NCBI GenBank assembly: GCA_947302825.1
Contig: CAMYWP010000003.1
Span: forward strand, 1 to 41,964
Source of the DNA: an uncultured Bacteroidales bacterium
GTDB taxonomy: Bacteria > Bacteroidota > Bacteroidia > Bacteroidales > UBA932
Direction of reading: 5' to 3'
DNA: 41,964 nucleotides
The position numbers and the translations under genes were made by a program. Shown here in pieces: positions 18,352 to 25,562 of the stretch (within the stretch, counting starts at the first letter, position 1; the number at the start of each line of letters is the position of its first letter). The notes beneath the pieces are model-generated. The model saw nothing but the letters and a program-made list of their open reading frames with translations, was not told where the DNA came from and searched no databases.

Positions 18352-19248
18352 CTACTCAGTGAAGCTGCGCCGGAGGGCCGACTGGCCCAGTTCGAAGACC
18401 ACATACAGCGCGCCTTCCTCCTTCCGCAGGATGCGGTCGGGGGTATAGGGCCGATATTCCGATGAGGGACGCAAAACCGGATGCTGCAAGGCCAATTCTC
18501 CGGCCACGCCCTTCCATTCTTCCACTTTGGGAAGTTCCGGCTCCGGCGCCACGGGCGCAGGAATGGGGACGGGCCGTTGGATTTCTTCCAGCACGGCCTC
18601 CCGCTTGCGCTTGACGTCGAAGGCCAGGTTCACGCCCAGCTTGGGCACCAGCACCACGCCATGGGATTCGCCCACCTGGGCACCGCAGTGCGCACATTCG
18701 AACTTATCGGCCTTGTGATACCCCACGGCCACGCCGGCCTCCACTTCGGCCCGCCAACGGCTGTCTCCCAGCCGCCAGGCGTAACCGCCGAAGAGACCCA
18801 GGCCCCAAAAATCTCCCTGCAGCCGGTGATCCCGCACCTGGGGATACAGGCCGAAGGGGAAGGTTACCTGGCCCACGTTGAAATGGGTATAGACCAAGTC
18901 GCTTCCGATGAAGGCGCCTTCGAACACCTTGCCTTTGTCTTTGTCGAATTTGCTGAAATAGAAACGAAGTTCCGGAGCTACCACAAAGTTCCGCCAATGA
19001 ACGGGATTCTGCATATCCCAATCCCAGGCCAGCCAGCGGGGCCAGCTCTTGAGGCCCGCATTGCCGCCCAGGGTGAAATGCCGGCTTAGCTGGAACTCAA
19101 CCCCCAGGTTGGGTTCTGCCAGGCCATCCCACAGCAGGTTGGTGCGTACGGAGGCATTCTGCGCCTTGGCTTCAAAGCATAGCGCAAAAGCTGTCAGCGT
19201 GAGGGCCGACAGCAGAAGTTTCCATATGTTTAATAAACACTTTTTCAT
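18352..19248 (-). CDS. DUF3575 outer-membrane protein, N-terminal part (gene interrupted by TAG)
   Basis: This is the first gene of the large fimbrial operon. A signal peptide (cleavage likely after CFEAKA-Q) is followed by an eight-strand-like beta-barrel domain of the DUF3575 type (VRTNLLWDGLAEPNLGVE, FGGYAWRLG, VPKLGVNLAFDV). A Pro-rich linker (VPIPAPVAPEPELP) and the first strand of an OmpA-like domain (LYVVFELGQSALRRSF) come next. The frame then meets TAG at 18354-18352. Homologues run on without a break through the OmpA domain, so the natural product would be about 529 residues. Such proteins are predicted to hold the fimbrial assembly to outer membrane and wall. The TAG may be a true nonsense mutation, a sequencing error, or read through. 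The product of this part alone is a barrel without its wall anchor. Confidence 0.8.
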   Translation of the reverse strand: MKKCLLNIWKLLLSALTLTAFALCFEAKAQNASVRTNLLWDGLAEPNLGVEFQLSRHFTLGGNAGLKSWPRWLAWDWDMQNPVHWRNFVVAPELRFYFSKFDKDKGKVFEGAFIGSDLVYTHFNVGQVTFPFGLYPQVRDHRLQGDFWGLGLFGGYAWRLGDSRWRAEVEAGVAVGYHKADKFECAHCGAQVGESHGVVLVPKLGVNLAFDVKRKREAVLEEIQRPVPIPAPVAPEPELPKVEEWKGVAGELALQHPVLRPSSEYRPYTPDRILRKEEGALYVVFELGQSALRRSFTE

Positions 19249-19258
19249 TTTGTGTAAA

Positions 19259-19266
19259 CAAATTTA
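19259..19266 (-). promoter_or_regulatory. Candidate -7 element of fimbrial operon promoter
   Basis: The minus strand reads TAAATTTG, matching the Bacteroidota -7 consensus TAnnTTTG. It lies 10 bp before the ATG at 19248, so the leader would be only a few bases. No well-spaced -33 TTG is visible (the nearest TTTTG leaves 25 bp), so the promoter may need an activator. Confidence 0.45.
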
Positions 19267-19285
19267 CTCCTATACACGCGAGCGC

Positions 19286-19299
19286 GAGTTTCAAAACTC
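19286..19299. promoter_or_regulatory. Palindrome GAGTTT-CA-AAACTC between divergent genes, possible operator
   Basis: This perfect 6-bp inverted repeat with a 2-bp spacer lies in the 114-bp gap between the fimbrial operon and the divergent membrane AraC-type regulator. It sits upstream of both candidate -7 elements, where an activator or repressor could act on both. Binding by that regulator is inference. Confidence 0.35.
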
Positions 19300-19331
19300 A
19301 AAAAATCGACGGTATTATTGAGAATTTTTAT

Positions 19332-19339
19332 TAATTTTG
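19332..19339 (+). promoter_or_regulatory. Candidate -7 element for the membrane regulator gene
   Basis: TAATTTTG matches TAnnTTTG and would give a leader of about 17 nt before ATG 19363. No -33 TTG lies at the usual 19-21 bp distance. Confidence 0.4.
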
Positions 19340-19362
19340 AAACATAATTCCGTCCATAAACT

Positions 19363-20481
19363 ATGGAAACTTCCTATTTGGTGGCCCTGGTTGTCACCGC
19401 TATAGAGATGGCTGTGTGTCTGGTTAACGCACGCCAGCTATGGCGCCTGCGAGAGCTTTGCTTCGACCGTTCACGCCGCATGCTCACCCTGGGAAATGCC
19501 CTTAGCGGTCTATTCGCTCTATCGGTATTGGTGTTTAATCTTTTGTCCAACAAGCATCAACTGTTCACTCCGGTGCTGAACCCCTGGATTGTCTGGTGCT
19601 ATATGGTCATGAACATTGTCATGACCCTTTACCCCATTTCGGTGATTCAGCCGGAATGGCTTTCCACCCGCAGATCTTTCTTCCTGTTCCTGCCCACTTT
19701 AATCCTGGGTCTGGGCTGCCTGCTTTTTGGGGGCCGATGGACCCCGCTGGCTACCCCAGCCGATATCTGGGCCCACGTTTGGGCTCCGGATGTATTGCTT
19801 AGACTGGTGACCTTATTCATCATGTTGCCCTACTGCTTTCTCATCCTGCAGCTTCCTCACAATTATAAAAGCAGGAGCGCTTCTTTCTGGTGGATTCTCA
19901 ATTATTCCAGCGGCCTGTTTATCATATGCACGGTACACGTGGTACTTATGCTCACCAATCTCCATTGGCTCATTATTATTTTGCCCTTATTGGTGTCGGC
20001 CTTTTACCTCCTATCCACCGAATATGAACTGGAAGAGCGCATACTCCCCTGCCCCCAGCCCGAAGAATTGCCTTCCGTGACCCCTTCCACCCCGCTCCCG
20101 GAAACGGAAGAACCCACGCCCCAGCCGGAGCCCGAAACAGTCGAGACAGACCTGTGGGACAGAGTTTGTTACTTCATGGACCAGGAAAAAGTATGGAAGG
20201 ACCCGGACCTTACCCTGGTTTCGCTCTCAAGGCTATGCACCACCTATATCACCTATCTAAACCGCATAATCCGGGAGAAAACCGGCAGCGGCTTCAAGGA
20301 AATGGTGAACAAAAAAAGGGTGGCCGATGTGGTCACCCAATTGGAGCAAAATGCGGATATGGATTTACAAGCCGCCTTCTTCAATGCCGGTTATCGTTCC
20401 CGCACCACTGCCTGGCGCAATTTCAAGGAAATCACCGGGCAATCCCCCGCAGAATACAAGCAGGGACTGAAGAAAAACTGA
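19363..20481 (+). CDS. Multi-spanning membrane protein with C-terminal AraC-type HTH domain
   Basis: This 372-residue protein has an N-terminal half with about seven hydrophobic segments (residues roughly 5-25, 45-60, 75-95, 105-122, 145-165, 180-200 and 203-220). An acidic, Pro-rich linker follows (about residues 225-262), then an AraC/XylS-type DNA-binding domain. The latter is shown by LVSLSRLCTTYITYLNRIIREKTGSGFKE for the first helix-turn-helix and AFFNAGYRSRTTAWRNFKEITGQSPAEY for the second, the classic AraC signature. It would bind DNA from the membrane and sense an envelope or external signal without a phosphorelay. It is divergent from the fimbrial operon across a 114-bp gap, so fimbrial control is the simplest proposal. 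Its stop codon directly abuts the stop of the convergent phosphatase gene. Confidence 0.85.
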   Translation: METSYLVALVVTAIEMAVCLVNARQLWRLRELCFDRSRRMLTLGNALSGLFALSVLVFNLLSNKHQLFTPVLNPWIVWCYMVMNIVMTLYPISVIQPEWLSTRRSFFLFLPTLILGLGCLLFGGRWTPLATPADIWAHVWAPDVLLRLVTLFIMLPYCFLILQLPHNYKSRSASFWWILNYSSGLFIICTVHVVLMLTNLHWLIIILPLLVSAFYLLSTEYELEERILPCPQPEELPSVTPSTPLPETEEPTPQPEPETVETDLWDRVCYFMDQEKVWKDPDLTLVSLSRLCTTYITYLNRIIREKTGSGFKEMVNKKRVADVVTQLEQNADMDLQAAFFNAGYRSRTTAWRNFKEITGQSPAEYKQGLKKN

Positions 20482-21618
20482 TTACTTGTCCAGCAGAAGT
20501 TTTAAGATCTTTTGAGCCACCTGTTCGTTGCCCTGTACACCCATGAAGTCCTGGGCGTGAGGGCCATAGGCGAAGATGGGAACGGGCGTGGCGGTGTGCC
20601 AGGTGCTCACGTACAGGCCTTCTTCGTTGCCCTTCTTAGGATCACCGTTCATAACCACCATACCGCCGGTTTCATGGTCGGCCGAAATCACCACCAAGGT
20701 GTTGCCGTCTTCATCGGCAAATTTGATGGCCTCGGCGATGGCACGGTCGAAGTCCAGCAGTTCCTTCACGGCGCTGGGGAAGTCGTTGCCGTGGCAGGCT
20801 TTGTCGATGCGGGCGCCTTCCACCATCAGGAAGAAGCCCTTGCCGTCCTTGGCGCGCTGATGCAGGAAGTCAATGGCCTGGCGGGTGGCGCGGGGCAGGA
20901 AGTCCGTACGGCCCTTCACAATGTAGCCGGTTTCAACGGCGGGCGGAAGCACACCCACGCGGTCGGCGGCTTCAATCTTGGGATCGTCCAGGGAGTTCAC
21001 CACGGTAAACACCTTATTGATGGCCTTTTGCGTTTCCAGCGGACGGGCCTCGAACACTTCCTTGCTGCCGGCGGCGAAGTACTTGAGCACGCTGGCGGGG
21101 AGATCGGCCCAGATTTCATCGGTCATGCCGCGCTGGGGCTGGTGGGCGAAGAAAGCAGCAGGAGTGGCACCGTTAAGGTCGTCGGTGGAGACCACGCCGG
21201 AGATAATGCCGTTTTTGATGACGCGCTCCGGGATATTGGGCTGCGGGCGCTTTTTCACATCCACGCCCACGGCGCCGTTATAGGTTTTGTAGCCGCTGGA
21301 ATAGGCGGTGCCGGAAGCGGCCGAATCCGTAGTGAAATTGTCGGCGCTCTTGGTGGTAACCCAACCCATATGCTTCAGATTGGCATAGGTAAGTTCTTCA
21401 TTGTTGGCAAAATAGCCGGCCGATATCTGCGCCAGGCCGGTGCCGTCGCCAATCATCAGGATCACGTTCACGGGCCGATAATCGGCGCCGTCCGAAGAGT
21501 AGGTGGGATGGTACGAGCCCTGGGCGGGAACGCCTTCGATGGAGCCCTTCACGATGTTCTGCGCATTCAGCTGGAATGCGGCAAAGGCTGCCAGAGCCAG
21601 GATCAGGATCTTTTTCAT
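20482..21618 (-). CDS. Alkaline phosphatase (PhoA superfamily)
   Basis: This exported phosphomonoesterase has 378 residues and an N-terminal signal peptide (MKKILILALAAFAAFQLNAQ). Metal and active-site motifs are intact: MIGDGTG (Asp58), TTDSAASGTAYSSG with Asp98 and the phosphoserine nucleophile Ser99, EGARIDKACHGND for metal ligands, and SADHETGG for the last Asp-His pair. The length is a little shorter than E. coli PhoA (about 450 residues precursor). The ATG overlaps the upstream PrsW-family stop by 4 bp (ATGA), so the two genes form an operon. Phosphate scavenging in the periplasm is the family role; no Pho-box is evident. The gene ends flush against the convergent regulator gene, with no intergenic bases for a terminator. 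Confidence 0.93.
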   Translation of the reverse strand: MKKILILALAAFAAFQLNAQNIVKGSIEGVPAQGSYHPTYSSDGADYRPVNVILMIGDGTGLAQISAGYFANNEELTYANLKHMGWVTTKSADNFTTDSAASGTAYSSGYKTYNGAVGVDVKKRPQPNIPERVIKNGIISGVVSTDDLNGATPAAFFAHQPQRGMTDEIWADLPASVLKYFAAGSKEVFEARPLETQKAINKVFTVVNSLDDPKIEAADRVGVLPPAVETGYIVKGRTDFLPRATRQAIDFLHQRAKDGKGFFLMVEGARIDKACHGNDFPSAVKELLDFDRAIAEAIKFADEDGNTLVVISADHETGGMVVMNGDPKKGNEEGLYVSTWHTATPVPIFAYGPHAQDFMGVQGNEQVAQKILKLLLDK

Positions 21619-22340
21619 TGGATATCGATGTTTTTGATTTTATCAATGGAATCGGCCACAAGGTGCTTCTTCATATGCTTCTGGGCCCATTTAAGCATGC
21701 CGAAGCACAGCAGCAGGATGGCGATGGCAATGGCGCCGCTCATCTGCGGATTCACTTCCTGGCTCATGGCAATCCAGTCGTACACGCCGTGGCCGATCAC
21801 AGGCAGCAGCCACATGTACAGGCCGGCCCGCGGAGCGCGGTAACGGTCGAAGTAGTAGAGTGAGAAGTAATAACCCATGAGCACGGCAAAGCCGAAGTGG
21901 CCGGGGATGGCCGTAAGGGAACGGCTGATGCCCACCGTGACCCAGTTGGTGCCGGAAGCCAGGAGGTATTCGATGTTCTCGAAAGCCGCGAAACCCATAC
22001 CCACGCATACGGCGTACACAATGCCGTCCATGCGCTCGTCAAATTCCCGGCACTTGCGCAGGAACAGCCACAGCATCAAGAGCTTGGCGGTCTCTTCCGG
22101 AATGGCGGCGCCGAAGAAGGCGCAGCGGAAAGCGTCCATACTGCTGTGGATTTCCGCGGGGAACAGGCCCAGCCGCATGAACGGCACCGAGATGCACAGC
22201 GAGGCCAGCACGGAGGCACCGCCGTAGAAGAACGCCTTCACCAGGTTCCGGGTAGGTTCCCGCTGCAGTTTGTCCTGCTGGTACACCAGGTAAATCAGGA
22301 TGAGAGCCGGCAGCACGGCCAGGGCAATGACAGATAGCAT
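21615..22340 (-). CDS. PrsW-family intramembrane metalloprotease
   Basis: This membrane protein has 241 residues and about seven or eight transmembrane segments. PrsW-family motifs are present in order: PEETAKL with Glu82-Glu83, FENIEYL at residues 120-126, and the His-bearing segments IPGHFGFAVLMG (His148) and IGHGVYDW (His184). The founding member, B. subtilis PrsW, makes the first cut in an anti-sigma factor. No anti-sigma gene lies nearby, so the substrate is unknown. It is first of a two-gene operon with the alkaline phosphatase. ATG at 22340 is the only sensible start because the first membrane helix begins at residue 3. Confidence 0.85.
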   Translation of the reverse strand: MLSVIALAVLPALILIYLVYQQDKLQREPTRNLVKAFFYGGASVLASLCISVPFMRLGLFPAEIHSSMDAFRCAFFGAAIPEETAKLLMLWLFLRKCREFDERMDGIVYAVCVGMGFAAFENIEYLLASGTNWVTVGISRSLTAIPGHFGFAVLMGYYFSLYYFDRYRAPRAGLYMWLLPVIGHGVYDWIAMSQEVNPQMSGAIAIAILLLCFGMLKWAQKHMKKHLVADSIDKIKNIDIQ

Positions 22341-22597
22341 AGTTGAATGGTTTGAGCATGCAATTTAGCCATTTTTCCCGGGAAATCAAAAGCGCTTGCC
22401 GTAAGAATCTTTTTTACGACCGGCGTTTTATCTGCCGATTCCCCTTTATGAAATGGGAAAATCACCTGAAACAACGCTGTCTTTTTTACGATGTTAGGAT
22501 TTCATTGTTTTGTTGGCGAAGTTTGCCAGACGAACGAGATTTGCGGACGAATATTTCGACCATAAATCATAAAAAGAGATGATATCGTTACTGAATA
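22341..22597. other. Intergenic region between prsW-like gene and hicAB
   Basis: This is a relatively AT-rich gap between divergent genes. It holds two exact copies of the 12-mer TCTTTTTTACGA at 22408-22419 and 22480-22491 (72 bp apart). I find no coding sequence and no consensus promoter for the minus-strand operon. Confidence 0.5.
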
Positions 22598-22628
22598 TTG
22601 TAAATATGCAACAAATTTGCTACTTTTG
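22598..22628 (+). promoter_or_regulatory. Promoter of hicAB with overlapping palindrome
   Basis: TTG at 22598-22600, 20 bp, then TACTTTTG at 22621-22628, an exact fit to the Bacteroidota consensus. The palindrome ATATT-GTA-AATAT (22595-22607) covers the -33 element and is placed to be an autoregulatory operator for HicB. Confidence 0.75.
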
Positions 22629-22654
22629 TAGGGTCAAAACAATCTATCGGGTTT

Positions 22655-22843
22655 ATGAAAGTATCTGAACTGAAAAGATTGTTGAGACTGGCCGGTTGTT
22701 ATGAGACCCGGATCGGTTCCGGTGGACACGACGAATGGTACTCCCCTACCACGGACATGCGTTTCCGGGTTCCCAGACACCAGAGCAAGGAGATTGCCAC
22801 TGGCACGTTGAATAGTATCATGAAAGCCGCAGGGCTCAAGTAA
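22655..22843 (+). CDS. hicA: HicA-family toxin
   Basis: This is a 62-residue protein of the HicA mRNA-interferase family, with the short double-stranded-RNA-binding-like fold. It shows MKVSELKRLLRLAGC at the start, the catalytic-type His25 in GSGGHDEWYS, and the closing VPRHQSKEIATGTLNSIMKAAGL typical of HicA. The usual context GSHH is changed to GGHD, but His is kept. Toxin activity (ribosome-dependent or free mRNA cleavage) is family knowledge. The gene precedes hicB by 9 bp and shares its promoter, the usual order of the system. Confidence 0.9.
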   Translation: MKVSELKRLLRLAGCYETRIGSGGHDEWYSPTTDMRFRVPRHQSKEIATGTLNSIMKAAGLK

Positions 22844-22852
22844 CAGAAAACA

Positions 22853-23260
22853 ATGAAGATAACAGCCATTGTAGAACGCAGTTCAGACGGATTGTACAGC
22901 ATCTATTCCCATGACACCATTGGGCGGGACTGCTTTGGCGGTTTCGGGGAAAGCGTGGAAGAAGCCAAAAAGGATTTTTACTCCAGTATCCGGGAAGCAA
23001 TTGAAAATGCACACAAAGACGGATTCGACAACATCCCCGTCTTTGAAGCTGTGAATGTGGAATTCAAGTACGATATTCCTTCTTTTTTCAATTATTTCGA
23101 TTTTCTCAACGTGAGCAGGTTCGCAACTTATGCCGGTATCAACGAGAGTAGGATGAGAGCGTATAAGAGCGGTGCGGCCTTCCCCGGGGAGAAAACCACA
23201 AAGAAGATTCTGAATGCAGTACAGCGAATTGCCCGGGAAATGAGCATGGCAAGTCTTTAG
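22853..23260 (+). CDS. hicB: HicB-family antitoxin with C-terminal HTH
   Basis: This 135-residue partner of HicA has an N-terminal partial RNase-H-like HicB domain (KITAIVERSSDGLYSIYSHD, GFGESVEEAKKDFYSSI). The C-terminal DNA-binding segment (FLNVSRFATYAGINESRMRAY, TTKKILNAVQRIA) resembles an XRE-type helix-turn-helix. HicB neutralises HicA and represses the operon. It ends in TAG at 23258-23260, showing that TAG is a normal stop here. Confidence 0.88.
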   Translation: MKITAIVERSSDGLYSIYSHDTIGRDCFGGFGESVEEAKKDFYSSIREAIENAHKDGFDNIPVFEAVNVEFKYDIPSFFNYFDFLNVSRFATYAGINESRMRAYKSGAAFPGEKTTKKILNAVQRIAREMSMASL

Positions 23261-23263
23261 GTA

Positions 23264-23293
23264 TTGCAAATCCAATTTTAATTACTAACTTTG
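23264..23293 (+). promoter_or_regulatory. Promoter of tRNA-Val
   Basis: TTG at 23264-23266, 19 bp, then TAACTTTG at 23286-23293. Transcription would start about 5 nt before the mature tRNA. Confidence 0.75.
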
Positions 23294-23304
23294 CAATCCC
23301 TTTC

Positions 23305-23379
23305 GGGCGGTTAGCTCAGTTGGTTCAGAGCACCTGCCTTACAAGCAGGGGGTCACTGGTTCGAATCCAGTACCGCCCA
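23305..23379 (+). tRNA. tRNA-Val (anticodon TAC)
   Basis: The cloverleaf is complete: acceptor GGGCGGT pairs with ACCGCCC, the D-arm is GCTCAGTTGGTTCAGAGC, and the anticodon stem CCTGC/GCAGG encloses CTTACAA with anticodon TAC. The T-arm is CTGGTTCGAATCCAG, and the discriminator is A. The CCA end is not encoded (ACCC follows). Confidence 0.97.
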
Positions 23380-23387
23380 CCCTTCAA

Positions 23388-23430
23388 AATCAGGCACTTG
23401 CGAAAAACTCGTAAGTGCCTGATTCTCTTT
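23388..23430 (+). terminator. Terminator after tRNA-Val
   Basis: A 15-bp stem (AATCAGGCACTTGCG, 23388-23402, with CGTAAGTGCCTGATT, 23410-23424; one G-T pair) with a 7-nt loop is followed by CTCTTT. Confidence 0.75.
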
Positions 23431-23559
23431 CTGGTCACAGTTTTTGCCATTTTTATTGGAATCCAATCCGTCGGCGGGGTTCTTTTTTCTTCTAGTTTGT
23501 AGCTGTGGCTCAGTTACTTGGCTGCCACGGCCGATGGGACGGGGAGGTGCAGGAGCATT

Positions 23560-23640
23560 CGGGAGCAGAAAGGGGGTGTCTTGCTCCCGAATGATGTTAT
23601 TTGTTGCTTTTGGGAGCAAAAACGGGCTGTTTTGCTCCCG
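23560..23640. repeat. Two 30-bp palindromes 51 bp apart, intergenic copy
   Basis: The palindromes are at 23560-23589 and 23611-23640, with stems on GGGAGCA/TGCTCCC extended to CGGGAGCA/TGCTCCCG in the first. Unit length and 51-bp spacing equal the pair inside pbpC (4096-4176). The surrounding gap, 23380-23839, holds only this pair, the tRNA terminator, a degenerate dispersed repeat and the next promoter; no coding sequence is supported. Confidence 0.88.
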
Positions 23641-23642
23641 GA

Positions 23643-23727
23643 CTGTCATTCTAAGGAGCCAGAGGTTTAGGAGGGAAAACATATCCCATGGCAACTACGG
23701 ATTCTTCGCTACGCTCAGAATGACAGG
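23643..23727. repeat. Degenerate dispersed repeat, two inverted arms
   Basis: The left arm starts CTGTCATTCTAAGGAGCC (23643-23660) and the right arm is ATTCTTCGCTACGCTCAGAA (23701-23720) then TGACAGG, both related to the 36-bp repeat at 2771. It directly abuts the 30-bp palindrome pair. Confidence 0.7.
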
Positions 23728-23767
23728 AACACCGGAAAGGTGGGGAGAAGAAAAATAGGGGGAATTT

Positions 23768-23798
23768 TTGGATATTATAATGATTCTCATTAAATTTG
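23768..23798 (+). promoter_or_regulatory. Promoter of second fimbrial locus
   Basis: TTG at 23768-23770, exactly 20 bp, then TAAATTTG at 23791-23798. The start of transcription should fall near 23804, about 35 nt before the TTG start codon at 23840. Confidence 0.75.
23776..23794. promoter_or_regulatory. Putative Fur box overlapping promoter
   Basis: TATAATGATTCTCATTAAA matches 14 of 19 positions of the classic Fur box GATAATGATAATCATTATC, including ATAATGAT on the left and TCATTA on the right. It fills the space between the -33 and -7 elements, an ideal place for iron-dependent repression. No fur gene is in the window. Confidence 0.5.
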
Positions 23799-23839
23799 CT
23801 TGATTACACCCTTATGCGCACGGGTGTAAAAGGCAAAAT

Positions 23840-24502
23840 TTGAAAGGTAAAAAAGTCATAATAGGGCTGTTGGCTGCACTTCTGCTGGCGTTTTTTCCGG
23901 GGGTGAATATCCCGGAAGCGTTGGCGCAGACACCTGTCTCTACGGAGAATGAGGGGGCAACCAAGCTGGCAAGGGTGGCGGTGAAGACCAACCTGCTGTA
24001 CGATGCCGCGGCGTTGCCGTCCGTGGGCGTGGAGCTTAGGCTGGGCGCCGGCTGGACCCTAATGGCCGATTGGACCTACGCCTGGTGGCGGGTGGACAAG
24101 TGGAACTTCTCGCACCAGGCCTATGGCGGCTACGCGGGGGTGCGGAAATACTTCGGAAAGCAGACCCGGACCAGGGCCTTCACCGGGCACCACATCGGGG
24201 CGTATGCCTCTGCCCTCACCTATGATTTCGAGTACGGAAAACGTGGTTACCAGGCCGCCCGCTGGGGCTTCGGAGGGGGTCTGGAATACGGCTACAGCTT
24301 CCCCATAGGCAAATGCCTGAACCTGGACATCTCCCTGGGAGTGGGTTACCAGGACGGCGAATACAAGACGTACAACCCGCAGGACGGCCACTTCGTATGG
24401 CAGGGCACCTACATCCGCCAGTGGGTGGGTCCCACCAAGGCCGAAGTCTCCCTGGTTTGGCTGCTGGGCGGCCAGAAAAACAACAAGGAACACAGGAAAT
24501 GA
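23840..24502 (+). CDS. DUF3575 outer-membrane beta-barrel protein
   Basis: This 220-residue protein uses TTG at 23840, since no in-frame ATG or GTG precedes the signal peptide (KKVIIGLLAALLLAFFPG... ALAQ). The mature part has the DUF3575 pattern: VAVKTNLLYDAAALPSVGVE, WTLMADWTYAWW, GYAGVRKYFG, then GGGLEYGYSFPIGKCLNLD and a last strand VSLVWLLGG. It is predicted to be an outer-membrane barrel. Unlike the related gene at 18352-19248 it has no OmpA-like wall-binding domain. It is first in the second fimbrial locus and overlaps the DUF5119 gene by 4 bp (ATGA), the usual arrangement in Bacteroidales fimbrillin clusters. Confidence 0.85.
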   Translation: MKGKKVIIGLLAALLLAFFPGVNIPEALAQTPVSTENEGATKLARVAVKTNLLYDAAALPSVGVELRLGAGWTLMADWTYAWWRVDKWNFSHQAYGGYAGVRKYFGKQTRTRAFTGHHIGAYASALTYDFEYGKRGYQAARWGFGGGLEYGYSFPIGKCLNLDISLGVGYQDGEYKTYNPQDGHFVWQGTYIRQWVGPTKAEVSLVWLLGGQKNNKEHRK

Positions 24503-25506
24503 TGCCGCGCACCTGCATATTCCGGGCAGCGATGGCAGCTGCCTGCTGTCTTCTGCTGGCGTCCTGCCAGTACAAGGAACTGTGCTACGACCACAAGCAC
24601 ATAGGCACGGTGCAGGTTATCTTTGACTGGAGCCTATACCCGGACGCCCATCCCAGCGGCATGACGGTCCTCTTCTACCCCGCCGCCCCGGAGGCTCCCA
24701 CCCGGGCCGATGAAGAGACCACCGCCATCCGATACGATTTCTCCGGCCATAACGGCGGCAGCGCCCGCCTGGTGGAAGGCCAGTACCAGGCCGTAGGTTA
24801 CAACAACAACACGGAAGCCATCCGCTTCCGGGGTATGGGCAGTGTGGCCACCCTGGAGGCCTTCACCCGCAACTCCAGCATTACGGAAGGCACCAAACTG
24901 TTCGCCACCAAAGGAGAAATGCCCCGTGCCAAGGGAACGGAAGAAGAGATCGTGATCCTGGAGCCGGACCTGCTGTGGGGCGGTGCAGGCCTGCAATTCC
25001 TCGTGGAGGTGGACGGCAACCACACCACCACGGTACAGCCCCGGGAACTGGTGCGGGAGATGGTAATCACCATCTACAACGTCCCCAACCTGCAGTACAC
25101 CAGCGGCCTGGGCGCCTCGCTCACGGGTCTGGCCGGGTCGGTTTTCCTGGCCGATGGCCACATGGGAGAAGACCACGTAACGCAGGCCTTCGAGATGCGC
25201 AAGATTGACGAAACCACCATCCAGGCCCGTTTCAACACCTTCGGGCACTGCCCGCATGCAGATGAAGGCCTGGAAAACGACCACGCCCTGGTCCTGTACG
25301 CCGTGCTGGCCGACGGCACCCAGTGGTACTTCACCACGGACGTGACGGAACAGTTGCACGACCCTGACCTGAACCCCGAAGACACCCACCACATGGAAGT
25401 GGACATAGAAGAAGACATCCCCATCCCCAAACCCATTGTAAACGGATCGGGTTTCCAGCCCACCATTGACGGCTGGCAAGGGGTGGAAATAGAAGTTGGC
25501 ATGTAA
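24499..25506 (+). CDS. DUF5119-like fimbrial lipoprotein
   Basis: The start is ATG 24499, overlapping the upstream stop; an ATG one codon on is an alternative. The lipobox is LLLASC. The mature N-terminus LCYDHKHIGTVQVIFDWS and the following HPSGMTVLFYP, RYDFSGHNGG and EAIRFRGMG fit DUF5119, found next to DUF3575 and fimbrillin genes. The protein has 335 residues and is beta-rich with no enzyme motif. By analogy with FimB/Mfa2 anchors it may fix or nucleate the fibre at the cell surface. The next gene, a fimbrillin, starts 56 bp later after an AT-rich leader. Confidence 0.78.
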   Translation: MMPRTCIFRAAMAAACCLLLASCQYKELCYDHKHIGTVQVIFDWSLYPDAHPSGMTVLFYPAAPEAPTRADEETTAIRYDFSGHNGGSARLVEGQYQAVGYNNNTEAIRFRGMGSVATLEAFTRNSSITEGTKLFATKGEMPRAKGTEEEIVILEPDLLWGGAGLQFLVEVDGNHTTTVQPRELVREMVITIYNVPNLQYTSGLGASLTGLAGSVFLADGHMGEDHVTQAFEMRKIDETTIQARFNTFGHCPHADEGLENDHALVLYAVLADGTQWYFTTDVTEQLHDPDLNPEDTHHMEVDIEEDIPIPKPIVNGSGFQPTIDGWQGVEIEVGM

Positions 25507-25562
25507 CTTAAACTCACTATATATAAAACAAATTTTTTATTTTTATTCACCTTTTAATTTTA

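Noticed and set aside
23353..23694. Minus-strand open frame of 113 codons ending LDSNQ
   Set aside because: It runs antisense through the tRNA-Val gene, its terminator and the palindromic repeats; the LDSNQ end is the known artefact of reading a tRNA in reverse.
24313..24498. Earlier start for the DUF5119-like gene
   Set aside because: It would overlap the DUF3575 gene by 190 bp and place a hydrophilic stretch before a clear lipoprotein signal peptide.
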